This document shows positions 43,760 through 54,239 of a DNA stretch of 64,000 bases, piece by piece (position 1 is the first letter of the stretch; each line of letters begins with the position of its first letter). Origin of the DNA: Arenimonas donghaensis DSM 18148 = HO3-R19 (lineage in GTDB: Bacteria; Pseudomonadota; Gammaproteobacteria; Xanthomonadales; Xanthomonadaceae); the NCBI RefSeq assembly GCF_000743535.1, contig NZ_AVCJ01000005.1, forward strand, positions 1 to 64,000. Reading direction: 5' to 3'. The notes beneath the pieces were generated by a model. The model made no database searches, was not told the DNA's origin, and was given only the letters and a program-made list of their open reading frames with translations. The translations under genes were made by a program, and so were the position numbers.

Positions 43760-44389
43760 TCAGCCGCCGGGCGGCGGGTCGAACCGGTAGGGCGTGGCCA
43801 ACGCGGCGTCGCGCCTTGCCATGGCTGCTGAAAAAACCTGGAGCGTGCGCCAGGCCGAGGTATCGATCGGGTTGCGGAACGCCAGGTGCTCGAACAGGCA
43901 GAACAGCCCCAGGTCGAAGCAACGGATGCGGTCGGCCGGCAGTTCGGCGTGCACGGCGTCCAGGTTCGCGTCCAGCCAGGCCAGGCAGTTGATCAGGCTC
44001 GTCCGGCGTTTTGCCGACACGGCATCGGGCGGACGCTTGGCCACGAACGCGTGCAACACCACGTCCACCTGCGCGGCCATCGCATGCGCGAGCACTTCGT
44101 GCGCGTTCATGGCCAGGGTCGAGGTGGACTGTTCGGGCCAGGCGACGCGGGCTTCGTCGCCGGGCCGCTGGCGTGCCAGTACGCGCATGGCATTGCCGCT
44201 GCCCCAGACCACGGTGTCGCCGACTTGCAGCGCCGGCAGCTTCAGCGCCGGGTTGCCGCCGTAGGCCTGCGGGTCGTCGCCCAGCAGGTCGTGGATGGGG
44301 GACAGCGTGTAGTCCACGCCCAGCTCGTGCGCGAGCATGCGCACCTGGCGGGTGTAGTGCGAACTTTGCCGGCCGAGGATCGTGATCAA
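43760..44389 (-). CDS. Glutathione S-transferase-like protein
   Basis: A 209-residue protein with a GST N-terminal thioredoxin-like domain (ITILGRQSSHYTRQVRMLAHELGV, with a Pro before NPALKLPALQV) and an alpha-helical C-terminal domain (CLAWLDANLDAVHAEL). The start is a TTG at 44389 whose bases overlap the recD stop (TTGA), with GGAG about 10 nt upstream; translation is therefore tied to recD. The role of a GST in the recCBD operon is unclear. Confidence 0.7.
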   Translation of the reverse strand: MITILGRQSSHYTRQVRMLAHELGVDYTLSPIHDLLGDDPQAYGGNPALKLPALQVGDTVVWGSGNAMRVLARQRPGDEARVAWPEQSTSTLAMNAHEVLAHAMAAQVDVVLHAFVAKRPPDAVSAKRRTSLINCLAWLDANLDAVHAELPADRIRCFDLGLFCLFEHLAFRNPIDTSAWRTLQVFSAAMARRDAALATPYRFDPPPGG

Positions 44390-46116
44390 TCGAGGTCTCC
44401 CAATCGCTTGCGCAAGCCGCCGGCCCGGCGTACGACACGGGCCAGGGCCGCGTCCAGGCTGGCCTGCGGGCCCCACACCTCCACCGAACGCTTGGCGCGC
44501 GAGAGTCCGGTGTAGAGCAGCTGTCGCGAGAGTATGCGGTGCTCGGGATCGGGCGGCAGCAACACGGCGACGTGACCATACTCGCTGCCCTGGCTCTTGT
44601 GGATGGTAATGGCCCAGGCCGGATCGTGCGCGGGCAGCGCGCCGGGGGAAAAGGCGCGGGCGCCCCCGTCGGGCGCCTCGAACCAGACCTGCAGCCGGCC
44701 GTCGGCATCGGCCAGGCACAGACCGAGGTCGCCGTTGAACAAACGCGCGCCGTAGTCGTTGCGGGTCACCATCACGACGCGGCCGGGGAACCAGTCGCTG
44801 CCGGCCGGCACGTTCCACTGCTGGCGCAGCCTGGCTTCGATCGCGGCTGCGGCGACGTCGGCACCGAAGGCGCCTTCGCGCAGTGCGCACAGCAGCTGCC
44901 GCGTCGGCAGAGCCTGCAGCGCTCCCAAAGCCGCTGCGGCCGGGTCGACATCCGTCAACAGCGCCGGCGGCCCGGCCTCGGCAAGCGCATCGGCCCAGCT
45001 GCGCAGCCGCCGCGCCAGGGCACTGGTGTCTTCCAGGGGATGCAGGCGGGCGGTGCCGCCCGCGGCCACGAGGGCAGCGTCCACGGCGACGGCGTCACCG
45101 GCTCGCACGGCTTCGTTGAGGCGGACCAGCGGTTCGACGGCGCGGAAGCTGTGGCGCAGGCGCACCAGGGCCGGTGACGCCCCCGCTTCCAACGTCGCCA
45201 CGAGGTCCATCAGCACCGAACCGGCGCCCACCGAATCGAGCTGGTCGGCGTCTCCCACCAGCAGCAGGCAACTGCCGGGGCGAAGCGCCTGCAGCAACGC
45301 ACGCAGCTGGGCCAGGTCGAGCATCGAGGCTTCGTCCACCACGACCACGCCGGCGTCGATGGGATGGCCGGCGTTGCGCGAATACGCCTGGCGCGCCGGC
45401 GACCAGCCCAGCAGGCGATGGACGGTGCGCGCCTCGTCGGTCGGCAGCGCGTCCAGGGCACCGGCCCAGGCTGCGGGCAATTGTTCGCGCAGGCGCGCGG
45501 CCTCCTGGCGCAGCGACTGCACCAGCCGCTGGGCCGCCTTGCCGGTGGGCGCGGCGATCGCGATACCGTCGCGCGCGGCGATGCCGTCGCGCAGCAGACG
45601 CAGCAGCATGCGCAGCACGGTGGTAGTCTTGCCGGTGCCCGGGCCACCGGTGAGTACCAGCAGCCGCCGGCCGCCGACGGCCCGCACGGCCTGACGCTGG
45701 GCGCCGTCCCGGGCCGGGTCACCGCCGGGGAAGAGCGCCGCCAGGTCGTCATCGGCCATCGCCAGCGGGCGCGCATCGGCGTGCAGGGCCTGCAGCGCCG
45801 CGGCGACCTCGCCTTCGAAGCGGTAGTTGCGCCACAGATAGAAGCGGCCGTTGGCGTCGAGCACGAAGGGCGTGCGAACACGGCCGTCGCCGACCAGCGC
45901 CTCTCCGCCAACGTCGGCGCGCACATCGGCATCGAGCGGGCCAAGTGCAGTGTCGCCGCGCTGTTCGGCGACCGTGGCGCGGGCGGCCAGGTCAGCCAGG
46001 CGCGGGCTGCCGCCGTGGGCAAACACCCAGCGGGTGATGGCGCGGGCCAGCGCACGCTCGGCCGGACGGCCGTCGAATTCGGGCAAGGGCAGCGGGCGGT
46101 AGTCGAGGTGGCTCAT
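44386..46116 (-). CDS. recD: Exonuclease V alpha subunit (RecD)
   Basis: The 5'-3' helicase of RecBCD, acting on double-strand ends. At 576 residues it has Walker A GGPGTGKT (157-164), Walker B in VVVVDEASM, and helicase motif VI in LLYTGLSRAKRSVEVWG. It is the third gene of recC-recB-recD, and its ATG overlaps the recB stop by 4 bp. Confidence 0.95.
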   Translation of the reverse strand: MSHLDYRPLPLPEFDGRPAERALARAITRWVFAHGGSPRLADLAARATVAEQRGDTALGPLDADVRADVGGEALVGDGRVRTPFVLDANGRFYLWRNYRFEGEVAAALQALHADARPLAMADDDLAALFPGGDPARDGAQRQAVRAVGGRRLLVLTGGPGTGKTTTVLRMLLRLLRDGIAARDGIAIAAPTGKAAQRLVQSLRQEAARLREQLPAAWAGALDALPTDEARTVHRLLGWSPARQAYSRNAGHPIDAGVVVVDEASMLDLAQLRALLQALRPGSCLLLVGDADQLDSVGAGSVLMDLVATLEAGASPALVRLRHSFRAVEPLVRLNEAVRAGDAVAVDAALVAAGGTARLHPLEDTSALARRLRSWADALAEAGPPALLTDVDPAAAALGALQALPTRQLLCALREGAFGADVAAAAIEARLRQQWNVPAGSDWFPGRVVMVTRNDYGARLFNGDLGLCLADADGRLQVWFEAPDGGARAFSPGALPAHDPAWAITIHKSQGSEYGHVAVLLPPDPEHRILSRQLLYTGLSRAKRSVEVWGPQASLDAALARVVRRAGGLRKRLGDLD

Positions 46117-49100
46117 GCGGCAGCTTCCGCGACGGCGCCGTCCGCCAGGGCCTCGTCCACGGCTTCGAGCAGTGCCGGCGCAAAGGCGTGGCTCCACACA
46201 CCCACGCCCTGCGCCAGGCCAGCCGCGCGCACGAACAGGTAGATCGCTTCGCCAAGGTGCTGACCGGGATCGTAGTCGGCGCGACGCTGTGCAAGGTAAC
46301 GATGCACCGCCATGGTGTAGATCAGCGCCTGCAGCCGGTAGTGGCTGTGGTCCATCGCCTGCGCCAGGGCGGCTCCGGCGTAATCGCCCAGGCGTTCGCC
46401 CAGCCAGTTGCCCTTGTAGTCGAGCACGTGCACGCGTCCCCGGTGCTCGAACACCAGATCGATCTTGCCGGTCATCAGGCCGCGCAGTTCGCGCCAACCC
46501 AAGGCGGGCACCAGGTCGGGCTCGCCGTGCGCGGCGCAGGCCTGCCGCAGCGCTTCGAGCCGTGCGCCGTCGAGTGCGAAATGGAAGGCCATCTCGGCGC
46601 GCTGGTCGGCCACGGCCACCTCGCCGAGGCGAAGGCCGGGCAGCAGTTCGGCGGCCAGCGAACCGTCGAGGCGTTCACACAGGCGCGGCAAGAGCACTTC
46701 GAGCGGTTCGCCGCGCGCACGCACGCCGAAGTCGGCCAGCTGTTTCGCGACCAGGCCGGTTTGCGCCGCCATCGGCTTCCCGGTGTCGCGATTTTCGAAA
46801 CTGGCGTGCACCGCGTTGCCGAATGCGCGACCTCGCAGGGCCGACAGGCCCAGCAGCGCCGGGTGCGGTGCTTCATCGGGCACGGCGGCAGCCGCGGCCA
46901 GCACCGGTTCGGATTCGTCGGAGGCGGCGCTGTCTTCTTCGCCGCCGATCCGGGCACCGCCCACCAGCGTCGAAAAGCTCAGGCGCTGGCGCAGGCGCGC
47001 GGGCGGCGGCATCGGCAGGGCTTCGCGTGATGCCGGCGGTTTTTGATCACGGGCAAGCGCGGGCGCCGCGGCGGGCCATCCGGCTTGCCAGTGCAGGTGC
47101 GGAATCACGGGGAAGTCGTGCTCCACGCCAAGTCGTTCGAGCAGTGCGTCTAGCGGTGCCCGTTCGGGATCGGATTTCGGCGAGGCGTTCTTCTTCGCCG
47201 TCGCCGGCCGCGACGGCGGCAGCGCATAAACATGGCAGGCGTGGATGGCGCGGGTGAGGGCCACGTACAGCACGCGAAAACGTTCATCCTGCGCCTCGTG
47301 CCGGGCCTGGCGACGGGCCGCGGCATCAAAGCGGGCGAGGCGCCCCAGGGCATCCGCTTCGGGCAGGAGCCAGGGCGCGCCGTCCTGGTTTTCGTTCAAG
47401 GCATGCGCCCAAAGCAGCGGCAGGAACACGACCGGGAACTCCAGGCCCTTGGCCCGGTGCAGGGTCATCAGCTGCACGCGCGCGGCGTCGGACTCGATGC
47501 GCAGCTGGCGCTGGTCGCTGTCGGGCGCTTCGCCGTCTTCGTGCTGGCGCTGTTCGCCCAGCCAGTCGAGCAGGGCGTGCGGACCCAGGCCCTGGTCGGC
47601 CTGCTGCTGCAGCAGCTCGCCCAGGTGGCGCAGGTCGGTGAGGTCGCGCTCGCCGCCGGCGTGTGCCAGCAAGCGCGGCGCGGCAGCCGCAGCCAGCGCC
47701 AGCACGGTGGCCAGCACGCCACGTTCGCGCCAGGCCAGGCGCAGCTGCTGCAGCCGATTGCTGGCTGCCTCCCAGGCCTCGGGCGAATCGCCCAGGGCGG
47801 CGACGTCGTGCAGGCTGCCGCCCCAGAGCCGCGTCAGCATCGCAGCGCGCACGGCGCCTTCGTCTTCGGCGTGGGCCAACGCCTGCAGCACGACCTGCAG
47901 TTCGAATGCCCATTCGGAATCAAAAACGCTGGCGCGGCTGCCGCCCACGCAGGGTACGCCGCGCCGGCCCAGCGCTTCGCGCAGGCGGGCGATGTCGGGG
48001 TTGGTCGGCAGCAGCACGGCCAGGTCGCCGGGTCGCAGGCGTTCGTGAACCACCGTGTCGTCGTGCTTGCGGCCAATGGTGTGCGAGGCATCTGCCAGCA
48101 GCGCCGCGATGTGGTCGGCGCAGGCATCGATCGCCGCCTGCTTGCGCTCGGGCTGCGAAGCCGGTGGCTGGCCGAGGTAATGCAGTACCAGGGGCGCCTG
48201 CACCGGCTGGCCACCAATGCAATAGGGCGTGGAAACCTGGCGGTCGCTGGCCAGCACGGGCTCGTAGCGGATCGCGCCTTCGCCGCGCGCGTCGAGCGCC
48301 GGGCCCGCGGCATCGTCTGCGAAAAAGCCGTTCACTGCCGCGACGTAGTTCGGCGCGGAACGGTGGTTGGTGTGGAGCGCCAGCCGATGGTCGGCATGGG
48401 CGCGCGCGCGCAGGTAAGCCTGCACGTCGCCGCCGCGGAAGCCGTAGATCGCCTGTTTGGGGTCGCCGATCATCACCAGTCGTCCACGCGGTTCGCCGCC
48501 AGCGTCGCGATAGATGCGGTCGAGGATGCCGTACTGCTGGTCGTCGGTGTCCTGGAACTCGTCGACCAGCGCGAACGGCCAGTCGGCGAACAGCGCATCG
48601 GCCAGCGCCGGCCGGGTGCTGACGGCGGCGTGGGCCTGGCGGATCATTTCGTCAAAGGTGAGCTGGCCGCGGGCGGCGAGGCGCTGGTCGCGCCAGGCCG
48701 ATACGCGCGCGACCTGTTCGGCCCAGAAGCGCGCCACGTGGCCATGGCGGGCCATCAACAGGCGCGGCACTTCATCGAGCAGGCGCGAAACGGCCGGCAG
48801 CATCATGAAATCGGACTGGCGTTCGGGGCGCACCTGGCCCTCGAGCTGGAACTCCGCCAACACGCCCAGGCGTTCGTCGGCCTTGGGCCAGTCGGCACCG
48901 GCGAGCCAGTCGGCCATTTCGGACAGGCACGCCAGCAGTTTGGCGTTCTTGCGCGTGAACCAGGAAACGTCGTTCGCGACGGCGCGCAGCGGTCCCGCCA
49001 GCGATGCCGCCAGGTCGGCCCGCGCCTCGTCGAAGGTCTCCCCCGACGGCAGCCGCACGCCCGGGCGCAGCAGCGTGGACAGCGTGCCGGTGAACTTCGC

Positions 49101-49676
49101 CAGGCTCAGCTCGCCGACGCCGGCATCGGCCAGGCCATCGGTGTCCGACTGTCGCAGCACGCGCCAGGCGTCGTGCGCCAGTTCTTCAAGCAGGGCCTGG
49201 CCAGATGCGGCCTCGGCCACCTCGATGCCCTGCCCGCCTTCCAGCGGGTGCTCGGCCAGGATGCCGCGGCACAGGCCGTGCAGGGTGCCGATGGGCGCAC
49301 GGTCGAAATCCGCGAGCGCCAGGCGCAGTCGACGGCGGTCTTCGACGAAGACCTCCTGCTGCTGCCAGCGCGCCAGCAGCCAGGCCGTATCGCCGGGCGT
49401 GCCCGCGTCCATGGCGGGTCGCGTGTCAGCCAGTTCCAGCGCCTGGCGCAAACGCGCGCGCAAGCGCTCGCGCAACTCCTGGGCCGCGGCTTCGGTGAAG
49501 GTGGTGACGACGATGCGCTCGACGCCCGGCGCCTGCGCGGGCTCAAGCAGCAGACGCCACCACAGCACGCCGATGGTCCAGGTCTTGCCGGTGCCGGCGC
49601 TGGCCTCGACCAGGGCGCGCCCGCCGGGGTTCAACGGCAGTTCGTACCAGTGTGCGACGGTGACCGGCGCGCTCAT
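46113..49676 (-). CDS. recB: Exonuclease V beta subunit (RecB)
   Basis: The 3'-5' helicase and nuclease of RecBCD. At 1187 residues it has Walker A ASAGTGKT (25-32), UvrD-type motifs (FDEMIRQ, ALVDEFQDTDDQQY, GDPKQAIYGFRGGD, VQLMTLHRAKGLEFPVVFLP) and a C-terminal RecB nuclease with Asp1073, Asp1086 and Lys1088 (KIDLVFEHRGRVHVLDYKG). The 13-residue Asp-Asp spacing equals that in E. coli. It overlaps the recC stop by 4 bp. Confidence 0.96.
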   Translation of the reverse strand: MSAPVTVAHWYELPLNPGGRALVEASAGTGKTWTIGVLWWRLLLEPAQAPGVERIVVTTFTEAAAQELRERLRARLRQALELADTRPAMDAGTPGDTAWLLARWQQQEVFVEDRRRLRLALADFDRAPIGTLHGLCRGILAEHPLEGGQGIEVAEAASGQALLEELAHDAWRVLRQSDTDGLADAGVGELSLAKFTGTLSTLLRPGVRLPSGETFDEARADLAASLAGPLRAVANDVSWFTRKNAKLLACLSEMADWLAGADWPKADERLGVLAEFQLEGQVRPERQSDFMMLPAVSRLLDEVPRLLMARHGHVARFWAEQVARVSAWRDQRLAARGQLTFDEMIRQAHAAVSTRPALADALFADWPFALVDEFQDTDDQQYGILDRIYRDAGGEPRGRLVMIGDPKQAIYGFRGGDVQAYLRARAHADHRLALHTNHRSAPNYVAAVNGFFADDAAGPALDARGEGAIRYEPVLASDRQVSTPYCIGGQPVQAPLVLHYLGQPPASQPERKQAAIDACADHIAALLADASHTIGRKHDDTVVHERLRPGDLAVLLPTNPDIARLREALGRRGVPCVGGSRASVFDSEWAFELQVVLQALAHAEDEGAVRAAMLTRLWGGSLHDVAALGDSPEAWEAASNRLQQLRLAWRERGVLATVLALAAAAAPRLLAHAGGERDLTDLRHLGELLQQQADQGLGPHALLDWLGEQRQHEDGEAPDSDQRQLRIESDAARVQLMTLHRAKGLEFPVVFLPLLWAHALNENQDGAPWLLPEADALGRLARFDAAARRQARHEAQDERFRVLYVALTRAIHACHVYALPPSRPATAKKNASPKSDPERAPLDALLERLGVEHDFPVIPHLHWQAGWPAAAPALARDQKPPASREALPMPPPARLRQRLSFSTLVGGARIGGEEDSAASDESEPVLAAAAAVPDEAPHPALLGLSALRGRAFGNAVHASFENRDTGKPMAAQTGLVAKQLADFGVRARGEPLEVLLPRLCERLDGSLAAELLPGLRLGEVAVADQRAEMAFHFALDGARLEALRQACAAHGEPDLVPALGWRELRGLMTGKIDLVFEHRGRVHVLDYKGNWLGERLGDYAGAALAQAMDHSHYRLQALIYTMAVHRYLAQRRADYDPGQHLGEAIYLFVRAAGLAQGVGVWSHAFAPALLEAVDEALADGAVAEAAA

Positions 49677-52600
49677 GCCGTTTCCTCCGCGTCGCCCAGG
49701 CGGATGGCGTTGAGCAGCGCCGTCGCGGCATCGGCCAGGGCCAGGCGCCAGTCCTCGTTTTCATCGGGCGCCAGACCGCGGCCCAGCAGGCGCGCGTAGC
49801 CCGGCGCGTAGTCGAGTTCGCGGCGCCACTCGTCGCCGGCGTCGTCCTTGCCATTGGCCAGGGCCCAGCTGGTGCGCGGGAAATAGGGCCAGGGGTCGGT
49901 GGCCGGGCGCGTGGCGACATCGATGATGAAAGCCAGGCGGGTCTCGAGCTGCGCGCGCAACGACTCGCGCTCGGTAGCATCGGCCTGCAGGAAAGCTTCA
50001 TCCCAGTCCGCGATCGCGGACTGCCAGGGCGCCTTGCCGGCCTTGGCCACCAGCGCAGCGATGCGCACGCGGCGCTTGGCGTTTTCCGGCGCCAGGCGGC
50101 ACAGCGCCCAGCGGATGAACAAGGGCAGGCGTTCGCGGAAGCTCAGCGCCGCTTCGGAATCCTTGTGCGCGAAGGTGTCGCAAACGAACAGGACGCCATT
50201 GCGTTCACGCACGCGGTCGAGTTCGCCACCGATGCTGAAACGCCCGACCTGGCGGGCGATGGCCGGCACGATTTCCGGCGCCAGGTCCGGTTCAAGCAAG
50301 CCGGCGAGTTCGCTGCGGGCGCGCGCCGAGGCCACGAGCGCTTCGGCGGTGTCGCGTTCGCGGACCCAGGCCTGCGTGCCCAGCGCGCCGGGCGGCAGCA
50401 CGCCGCCGAGCACCAGCGCCTCGGGCGGTGATTCGGGAAGCGGCACGCCGGGTTCGGCCAAGGCCTGTTCGCACAGCAGCCGCGCCTGCCGGTCGAAAAC
50501 GCCCAGGCGCGCTTCCAGGGGTTCGTCGCTGGCCAGGCGGCGGTCGCCCAGCGCATCCAGCCGCGCGCGCAGCCCGTCGGCCAGCGCGAGCTTGGCCGGA
50601 TCGCGGCACCAGGCCAGCACGCGGGAAACCTCCACCTCGGCGGCTTCTTCGCTGGCCGGGGATGGCCGCGGCGACAGTAGCGCCGGCGAATCGCCATCCC
50701 CGCCGACCATGCCGGCAAAGGCATCTGAAAAGCTGCGGCGCGCCGGGTCGTCGCCGAAATATGCGGCATCGAATGGCTGCAGCGCGTGCCTGACCAGCCA
50801 CGGCGGCGTTTGGCCGGCACCGGCGGGAAGCGCGGCCATGAGCTCGGCCAGCGGCGCGGCGGGGTTGCGCGGCTTGCCGTCGCGCGCATCAAAGCCGATC
50901 CAGCTCAGGTGCAGGCGGTCGCGTGCCGACATCACCGTTTCCAGGAACAGGTAGCGGTCGTCGTTGCGGGTGTCGCGGTCGCCCAGGCGGCGCAGGCCTT
51001 CGCGACGGATCGGGTCGAGCCCGGCGTCGCGGTCCTGGCGCGGGTACTCGCTTTCGTTCAAGCCCAGCACCGCGACCACGCGGAAGGGGATCGCGCGCTG
51101 CGGAACCATGCCGCAAACGGTCATGCCGCCGGCCAGGAAACGCTGGCGACCCGGCACGGCGCCAAGACGTTCTTCCAGCCAGGCGCGCACCACGGGCCAG
51201 GCCAGCAGCGGATCCAGGCCGGCCTCGGCCGGCTCCGCGGCCAGGCCGCGTACTACGGCGCGCAGCGCGTCCATGGCGTCCTGTGCATCGGGGTCGGTGG
51301 GCCTGGCCTGGAAAAGTTGATCGACCGCCGTTTCCAGTCGCGCCGCCCAGGCGCTTGCGGCGCGCGGCCGCGAGGCGTCGTCGCGCAGCGTCGCCAGCCA
51401 CTGCAGCAGCTGGTCGAGCGCGCCCAGGGCCAGGGCCGCATTGGCGACGCCGGTGACCGGCGCCAGGCGCTGGCCGGCGACCGACATCAGGTCGTCGCTG
51501 TCTTCGTTGCCGTGCACCAGGCTGGCCAGCAGGCGGTCCATCGCCCAGGCCAGGGTGTGTTCTTCGATGGCCGGCACGCCCAGCGCGGCGCGCGCAGCCG
51601 GGTCCAGGCCCCAGGCGGCGCGGGCTTCGGCCAGGGCGCGTTCGAGCAGGGCCAGGGCATCGGCGTCCAGGCCCAGGCGACGGGCAACGTCGGGCTGGGC
51701 CAGGAAATCGAGCAGGGCCGGCGCGGTTTCGCGTGAGCCGGGCAGCGCCAGCAACTGCCGGAAGGCGGCGAACAGCGGCACCGTACTGGCCACCGGCACG
51801 TCGGCCAGGTGGAAGGGCAAGGGCGCGCGGGCATCACCCGGCACACCGAAGACTGCCGGCAGCAGCGGCAGGTAGGCGCGGATGTCGGGTGCCATCACCA
51901 CGATGTCGGAAGGGGCAATGCCGGGGTCGTCGCTGCGCGCCTGGAGCAAGGCATCGCGCAGGGCTTCGAGTTCGCGCAGGCGGGTGTGGCAGGCGTGCAC
52001 CCGCAGTGAGGCATCGGCGCGTCGCGCTTGCGGCGTGCGCGGATCCTCCGACAGCAGCGAAGGCGCGAGCCGGCGCAGGCTTTCCTGCAGGCGTTCGAGC
52101 AGCGGGCCGGGCGGGCGATCGTGGTCGGCTTCATCGCGGTAGTGGCGCATGTCCAGGGACGCGTCCAACGACTGCACCTGCAGCATGAAATGCTGGCCCA
52201 GACGTCCCCAGGCCGCCAGCAGCGGATGGTTCTGGTCGAGGAAGGTGGTTTCCGCGTCGCGGGAGAATGGGTCGGCCGCGAGTTCGCGCAGATGCGCGGC
52301 TTCGCTGCGCAGGCCGCCCCAGAATTCGCGGCAGGGGTCGGGCACGTACAGCACCACCGGCCGGTGCGCCGCCAGCGCGTGCAACACGCGCAGTTCCGCC
52401 GGCGCCAGGTGGGCCAGGCCAAATACATGCAGGGGGTCGGTGGCGGCTACGCGCACGCCTTCCTGGCGCAGCTTGCGCTCGAGCAGGGCCAACTGGCCGC
52501 CGCGATGGGTCTTCCCGATCGCCGATTGCAGTGCCTGCCACAGCGCCGGATGGAAACTTGCGCCGTCAAAAGCCCCGCGGCCGTGCGCCCAGTCAGCCAG

Positions 52601-53068
52601 CCACTCGGGCCGGTAGGCCATGTACTGGGTGTAGATGCGCGCCAGGCGGTCGGCCAGCTGGAAGCGCCGGCGTTCGGCGTCGGCACCGTCGAGCGCGGCG
52701 CGCAGGGTGGGATCGGTGCTGGTCTCGAGCAGGGCGAAGATGCGCCAGCGCAGGTGTTCGCGGCGCCAGGCGGCGGGCGAGGTCGCACCTTCGCCCAGGA
52801 CATCGCCGGCCAGGCGGTCGAGGAATCCGCTGGGCAGCAGGATGTCGAGATTGGCGACGATGCTGCGTACGCCGCGCCTGTCCGCCAGCGCCCCCGCCAG
52901 CCACTGGCGCATGCCCGGGTGGGCCGCGACCACGGTCTGCGGCGCCAGCAGCGCATCGGGCGGCTGGGTGGCCAGCAAATGGTCCAGCGGTACCAGCAGC
53001 GCTTCAAGCCGGCTGGCCCGGAACACCGTGATTCCTTCGCTGGCGCGTTGTTTCCAGTCCCCTAGCAT
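49673..53068 (-). CDS. recC: Exonuclease V gamma subunit (RecC)
   Basis: The Chi-recognition subunit of RecBCD. At 1131 residues the N-terminal helicase-like fold is inactive in this family, and the region DIRAYLPLLPAVFG and DDRYLFLETVMSARDRLHLSWIGFD matches RecC. It is the first gene of the recCBD operon. No second copy or frameshift is seen. Confidence 0.94.
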   Translation of the reverse strand: MLGDWKQRASEGITVFRASRLEALLVPLDHLLATQPPDALLAPQTVVAAHPGMRQWLAGALADRRGVRSIVANLDILLPSGFLDRLAGDVLGEGATSPAAWRREHLRWRIFALLETSTDPTLRAALDGADAERRRFQLADRLARIYTQYMAYRPEWLADWAHGRGAFDGASFHPALWQALQSAIGKTHRGGQLALLERKLRQEGVRVAATDPLHVFGLAHLAPAELRVLHALAAHRPVVLYVPDPCREFWGGLRSEAAHLRELAADPFSRDAETTFLDQNHPLLAAWGRLGQHFMLQVQSLDASLDMRHYRDEADHDRPPGPLLERLQESLRRLAPSLLSEDPRTPQARRADASLRVHACHTRLRELEALRDALLQARSDDPGIAPSDIVVMAPDIRAYLPLLPAVFGVPGDARAPLPFHLADVPVASTVPLFAAFRQLLALPGSRETAPALLDFLAQPDVARRLGLDADALALLERALAEARAAWGLDPAARAALGVPAIEEHTLAWAMDRLLASLVHGNEDSDDLMSVAGQRLAPVTGVANAALALGALDQLLQWLATLRDDASRPRAASAWAARLETAVDQLFQARPTDPDAQDAMDALRAVVRGLAAEPAEAGLDPLLAWPVVRAWLEERLGAVPGRQRFLAGGMTVCGMVPQRAIPFRVVAVLGLNESEYPRQDRDAGLDPIRREGLRRLGDRDTRNDDRYLFLETVMSARDRLHLSWIGFDARDGKPRNPAAPLAELMAALPAGAGQTPPWLVRHALQPFDAAYFGDDPARRSFSDAFAGMVGGDGDSPALLSPRPSPASEEAAEVEVSRVLAWCRDPAKLALADGLRARLDALGDRRLASDEPLEARLGVFDRQARLLCEQALAEPGVPLPESPPEALVLGGVLPPGALGTQAWVRERDTAEALVASARARSELAGLLEPDLAPEIVPAIARQVGRFSIGGELDRVRERNGVLFVCDTFAHKDSEAALSFRERLPLFIRWALCRLAPENAKRRVRIAALVAKAGKAPWQSAIADWDEAFLQADATERESLRAQLETRLAFIIDVATRPATDPWPYFPRTSWALANGKDDAGDEWRRELDYAPGYARLLGRGLAPDENEDWRLALADAATALLNAIRLGDAEETA

Positions 53069-53304
53069 CCCTACAGCCTAGCCGATTGCCCTGGCCAGAC
53101 TGCCTGCCGCGGGTCGCAGGGACCGAGACGCCGGGCGTGCCTGCATTTCGCAATCCAGGGTAGCCGGCGGGTCGGGCATTTTGCCGCCCCGCCGGTAGCG
53201 GTCGCGAGCAATTGTCATGTCCGATCAATAACTTCCATCGCGGGGCAGGCCTTGGCACGGAAGCTGCTGTCTTCCCTGCGTCCCTCCTCCGCCGGAACCT
53301 GGCC

Positions 53305-53829
53305 ATGACCCTGCTGATCCGTGACGACCTGACCGACGCCGACCTGGCCTGGGCTGCCCAGTCCTTCGCCCCCCGCCCTGCCTCAGCCGCCGTCGCGCCG
53401 CCCTCCCCCGCGCGTGGCCGGTCCCGTGCCCTCATGGGCCTGGGCAGTCTCGCGGCGGCCGCCGGACTGGCCCTGGCCCTGTCGGCGAACGTCGGCGCCA
53501 CCGCCCCGCCGCGCAGCCCGGACGCCCTCCCTGGCGCTGAGCAGCGGGCTGCGGTGGCGCCGGGCTGGACCGTGCAGGACACGGTGCAGGAACAGCTGCG
53601 CGCCGAGCTCGCGGATACCCAGGTGGCGTTTTCGCTGGTGTCGGCCCAGACCACCCGGCTCGAGCATGGCGGCCGACGCTTCGACGGGTCCGGCCTGGCC
53701 CAGCTCGACGGCAGCGAAACCCGCTTCGTCGCCTTCACCCTGTCCCTGGACGCGGACGGCGAAATCAGCAACTTCGGCTACGGCCTGGCGGACGGCGGCG
53801 AGACCGAGGAAGTCGTGGCCATCCGCTGA
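53305..53829 (+). CDS. Hypothetical single-TM protein
   Basis: A 174-residue protein. A short cytoplasmic N-terminus ([21 protein letters not shown]) is followed by a Pro/Ala linker, one TM helix ([21 protein letters not shown], about 47-67) and a periplasmic domain of about 100 residues ([19 protein letters not shown]). A short Asp-rich N-terminus plus TM resembles anti-sigma-like proteins, but no sigma factor lies nearby. The upstream 236 bp (53069-53304) show no other gene. Confidence 0.6.
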   Translation: MTLLIRDDLTDADLAWAAQSFAPRPASAAVAPPSPARGRSRALMGLGSLAAAAGLALALSANVGATAPPRSPDALPGAEQRAAVAPGWTVQDTVQEQLRAELADTQVAFSLVSAQTTRLEHGGRRFDGSGLAQLDGSETRFVAFTLSLDADGEISNFGYGLADGGETEEVVAIR

Positions 53830-53838
53830 GTCCTCCCG

Positions 53839-53860
53839 GCCCCGGGCTGCGGCCCGGGGC
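53839..53860 (+). other. Strong hairpin directly before queD
   Basis: The arms GCCCCGGG and CCCGGGGC form an 8-bp GC stem 4 bp before the ATG at 53865. It lacks a T-run, so termination is unlikely; it could hinder translation initiation or reflect the end of the preceding transcript. Confidence 0.4.
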
Positions 53861-53864
53861 TACA

Positions 53865-54233
53865 ATGTCCGCCATGGACATCTTCAAGTGTTTCACCCTC
53901 GAAGCCGCACACCGGCTGCCCAACGTGCCGGCCGGCCACAAGTGCGCACGCGTGCACGGCCACAGCTTCCGCATCGAGCTGCACGTCTCGGGCGAAGTGG
54001 GCGCCGACACCGGCTGGGTGATGGACTTCAGCGACATCAAGGCGGCTTTCCAGCCGCTCTACGACCAGCTCGACCACCACTACCTCAACGACGTCGACGG
54101 CCTGGACAACCCGACCAGCGAAAATCTCGCGATCTGGATCTGGGACAAGCTCAAGCCGGCCCTGCCCGGCCTGTCGGCCGTGGTCGTGCATGAGACCTGC
54201 ACCTCGGGGTGCAGGTACACCGGGCCGGGTTGA
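53865..54233 (+). CDS. queD: 6-Carboxy-5,6,7,8-tetrahydropterin synthase
   Basis: Second step of queuosine/7-deazaguanine synthesis, making CPH4 from dihydroneopterin triphosphate. It is 122 residues long; the zinc ligands are His in AAHRLP and the two His in CARVHGHSF, and catalytic residues are Cys in KCARVHGH, Asp/His in QLDHHYLND and Glu in VHETCTSGC. Starts at 53865 or 53874 are both plausible; no clear ribosome binding site separates them. Confidence 0.93.
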   Translation: MSAMDIFKCFTLEAAHRLPNVPAGHKCARVHGHSFRIELHVSGEVGADTGWVMDFSDIKAAFQPLYDQLDHHYLNDVDGLDNPTSENLAIWIWDKLKPALPGLSAVVVHETCTSGCRYTGPG

Positions 54234-54239
54234 AAGCGC

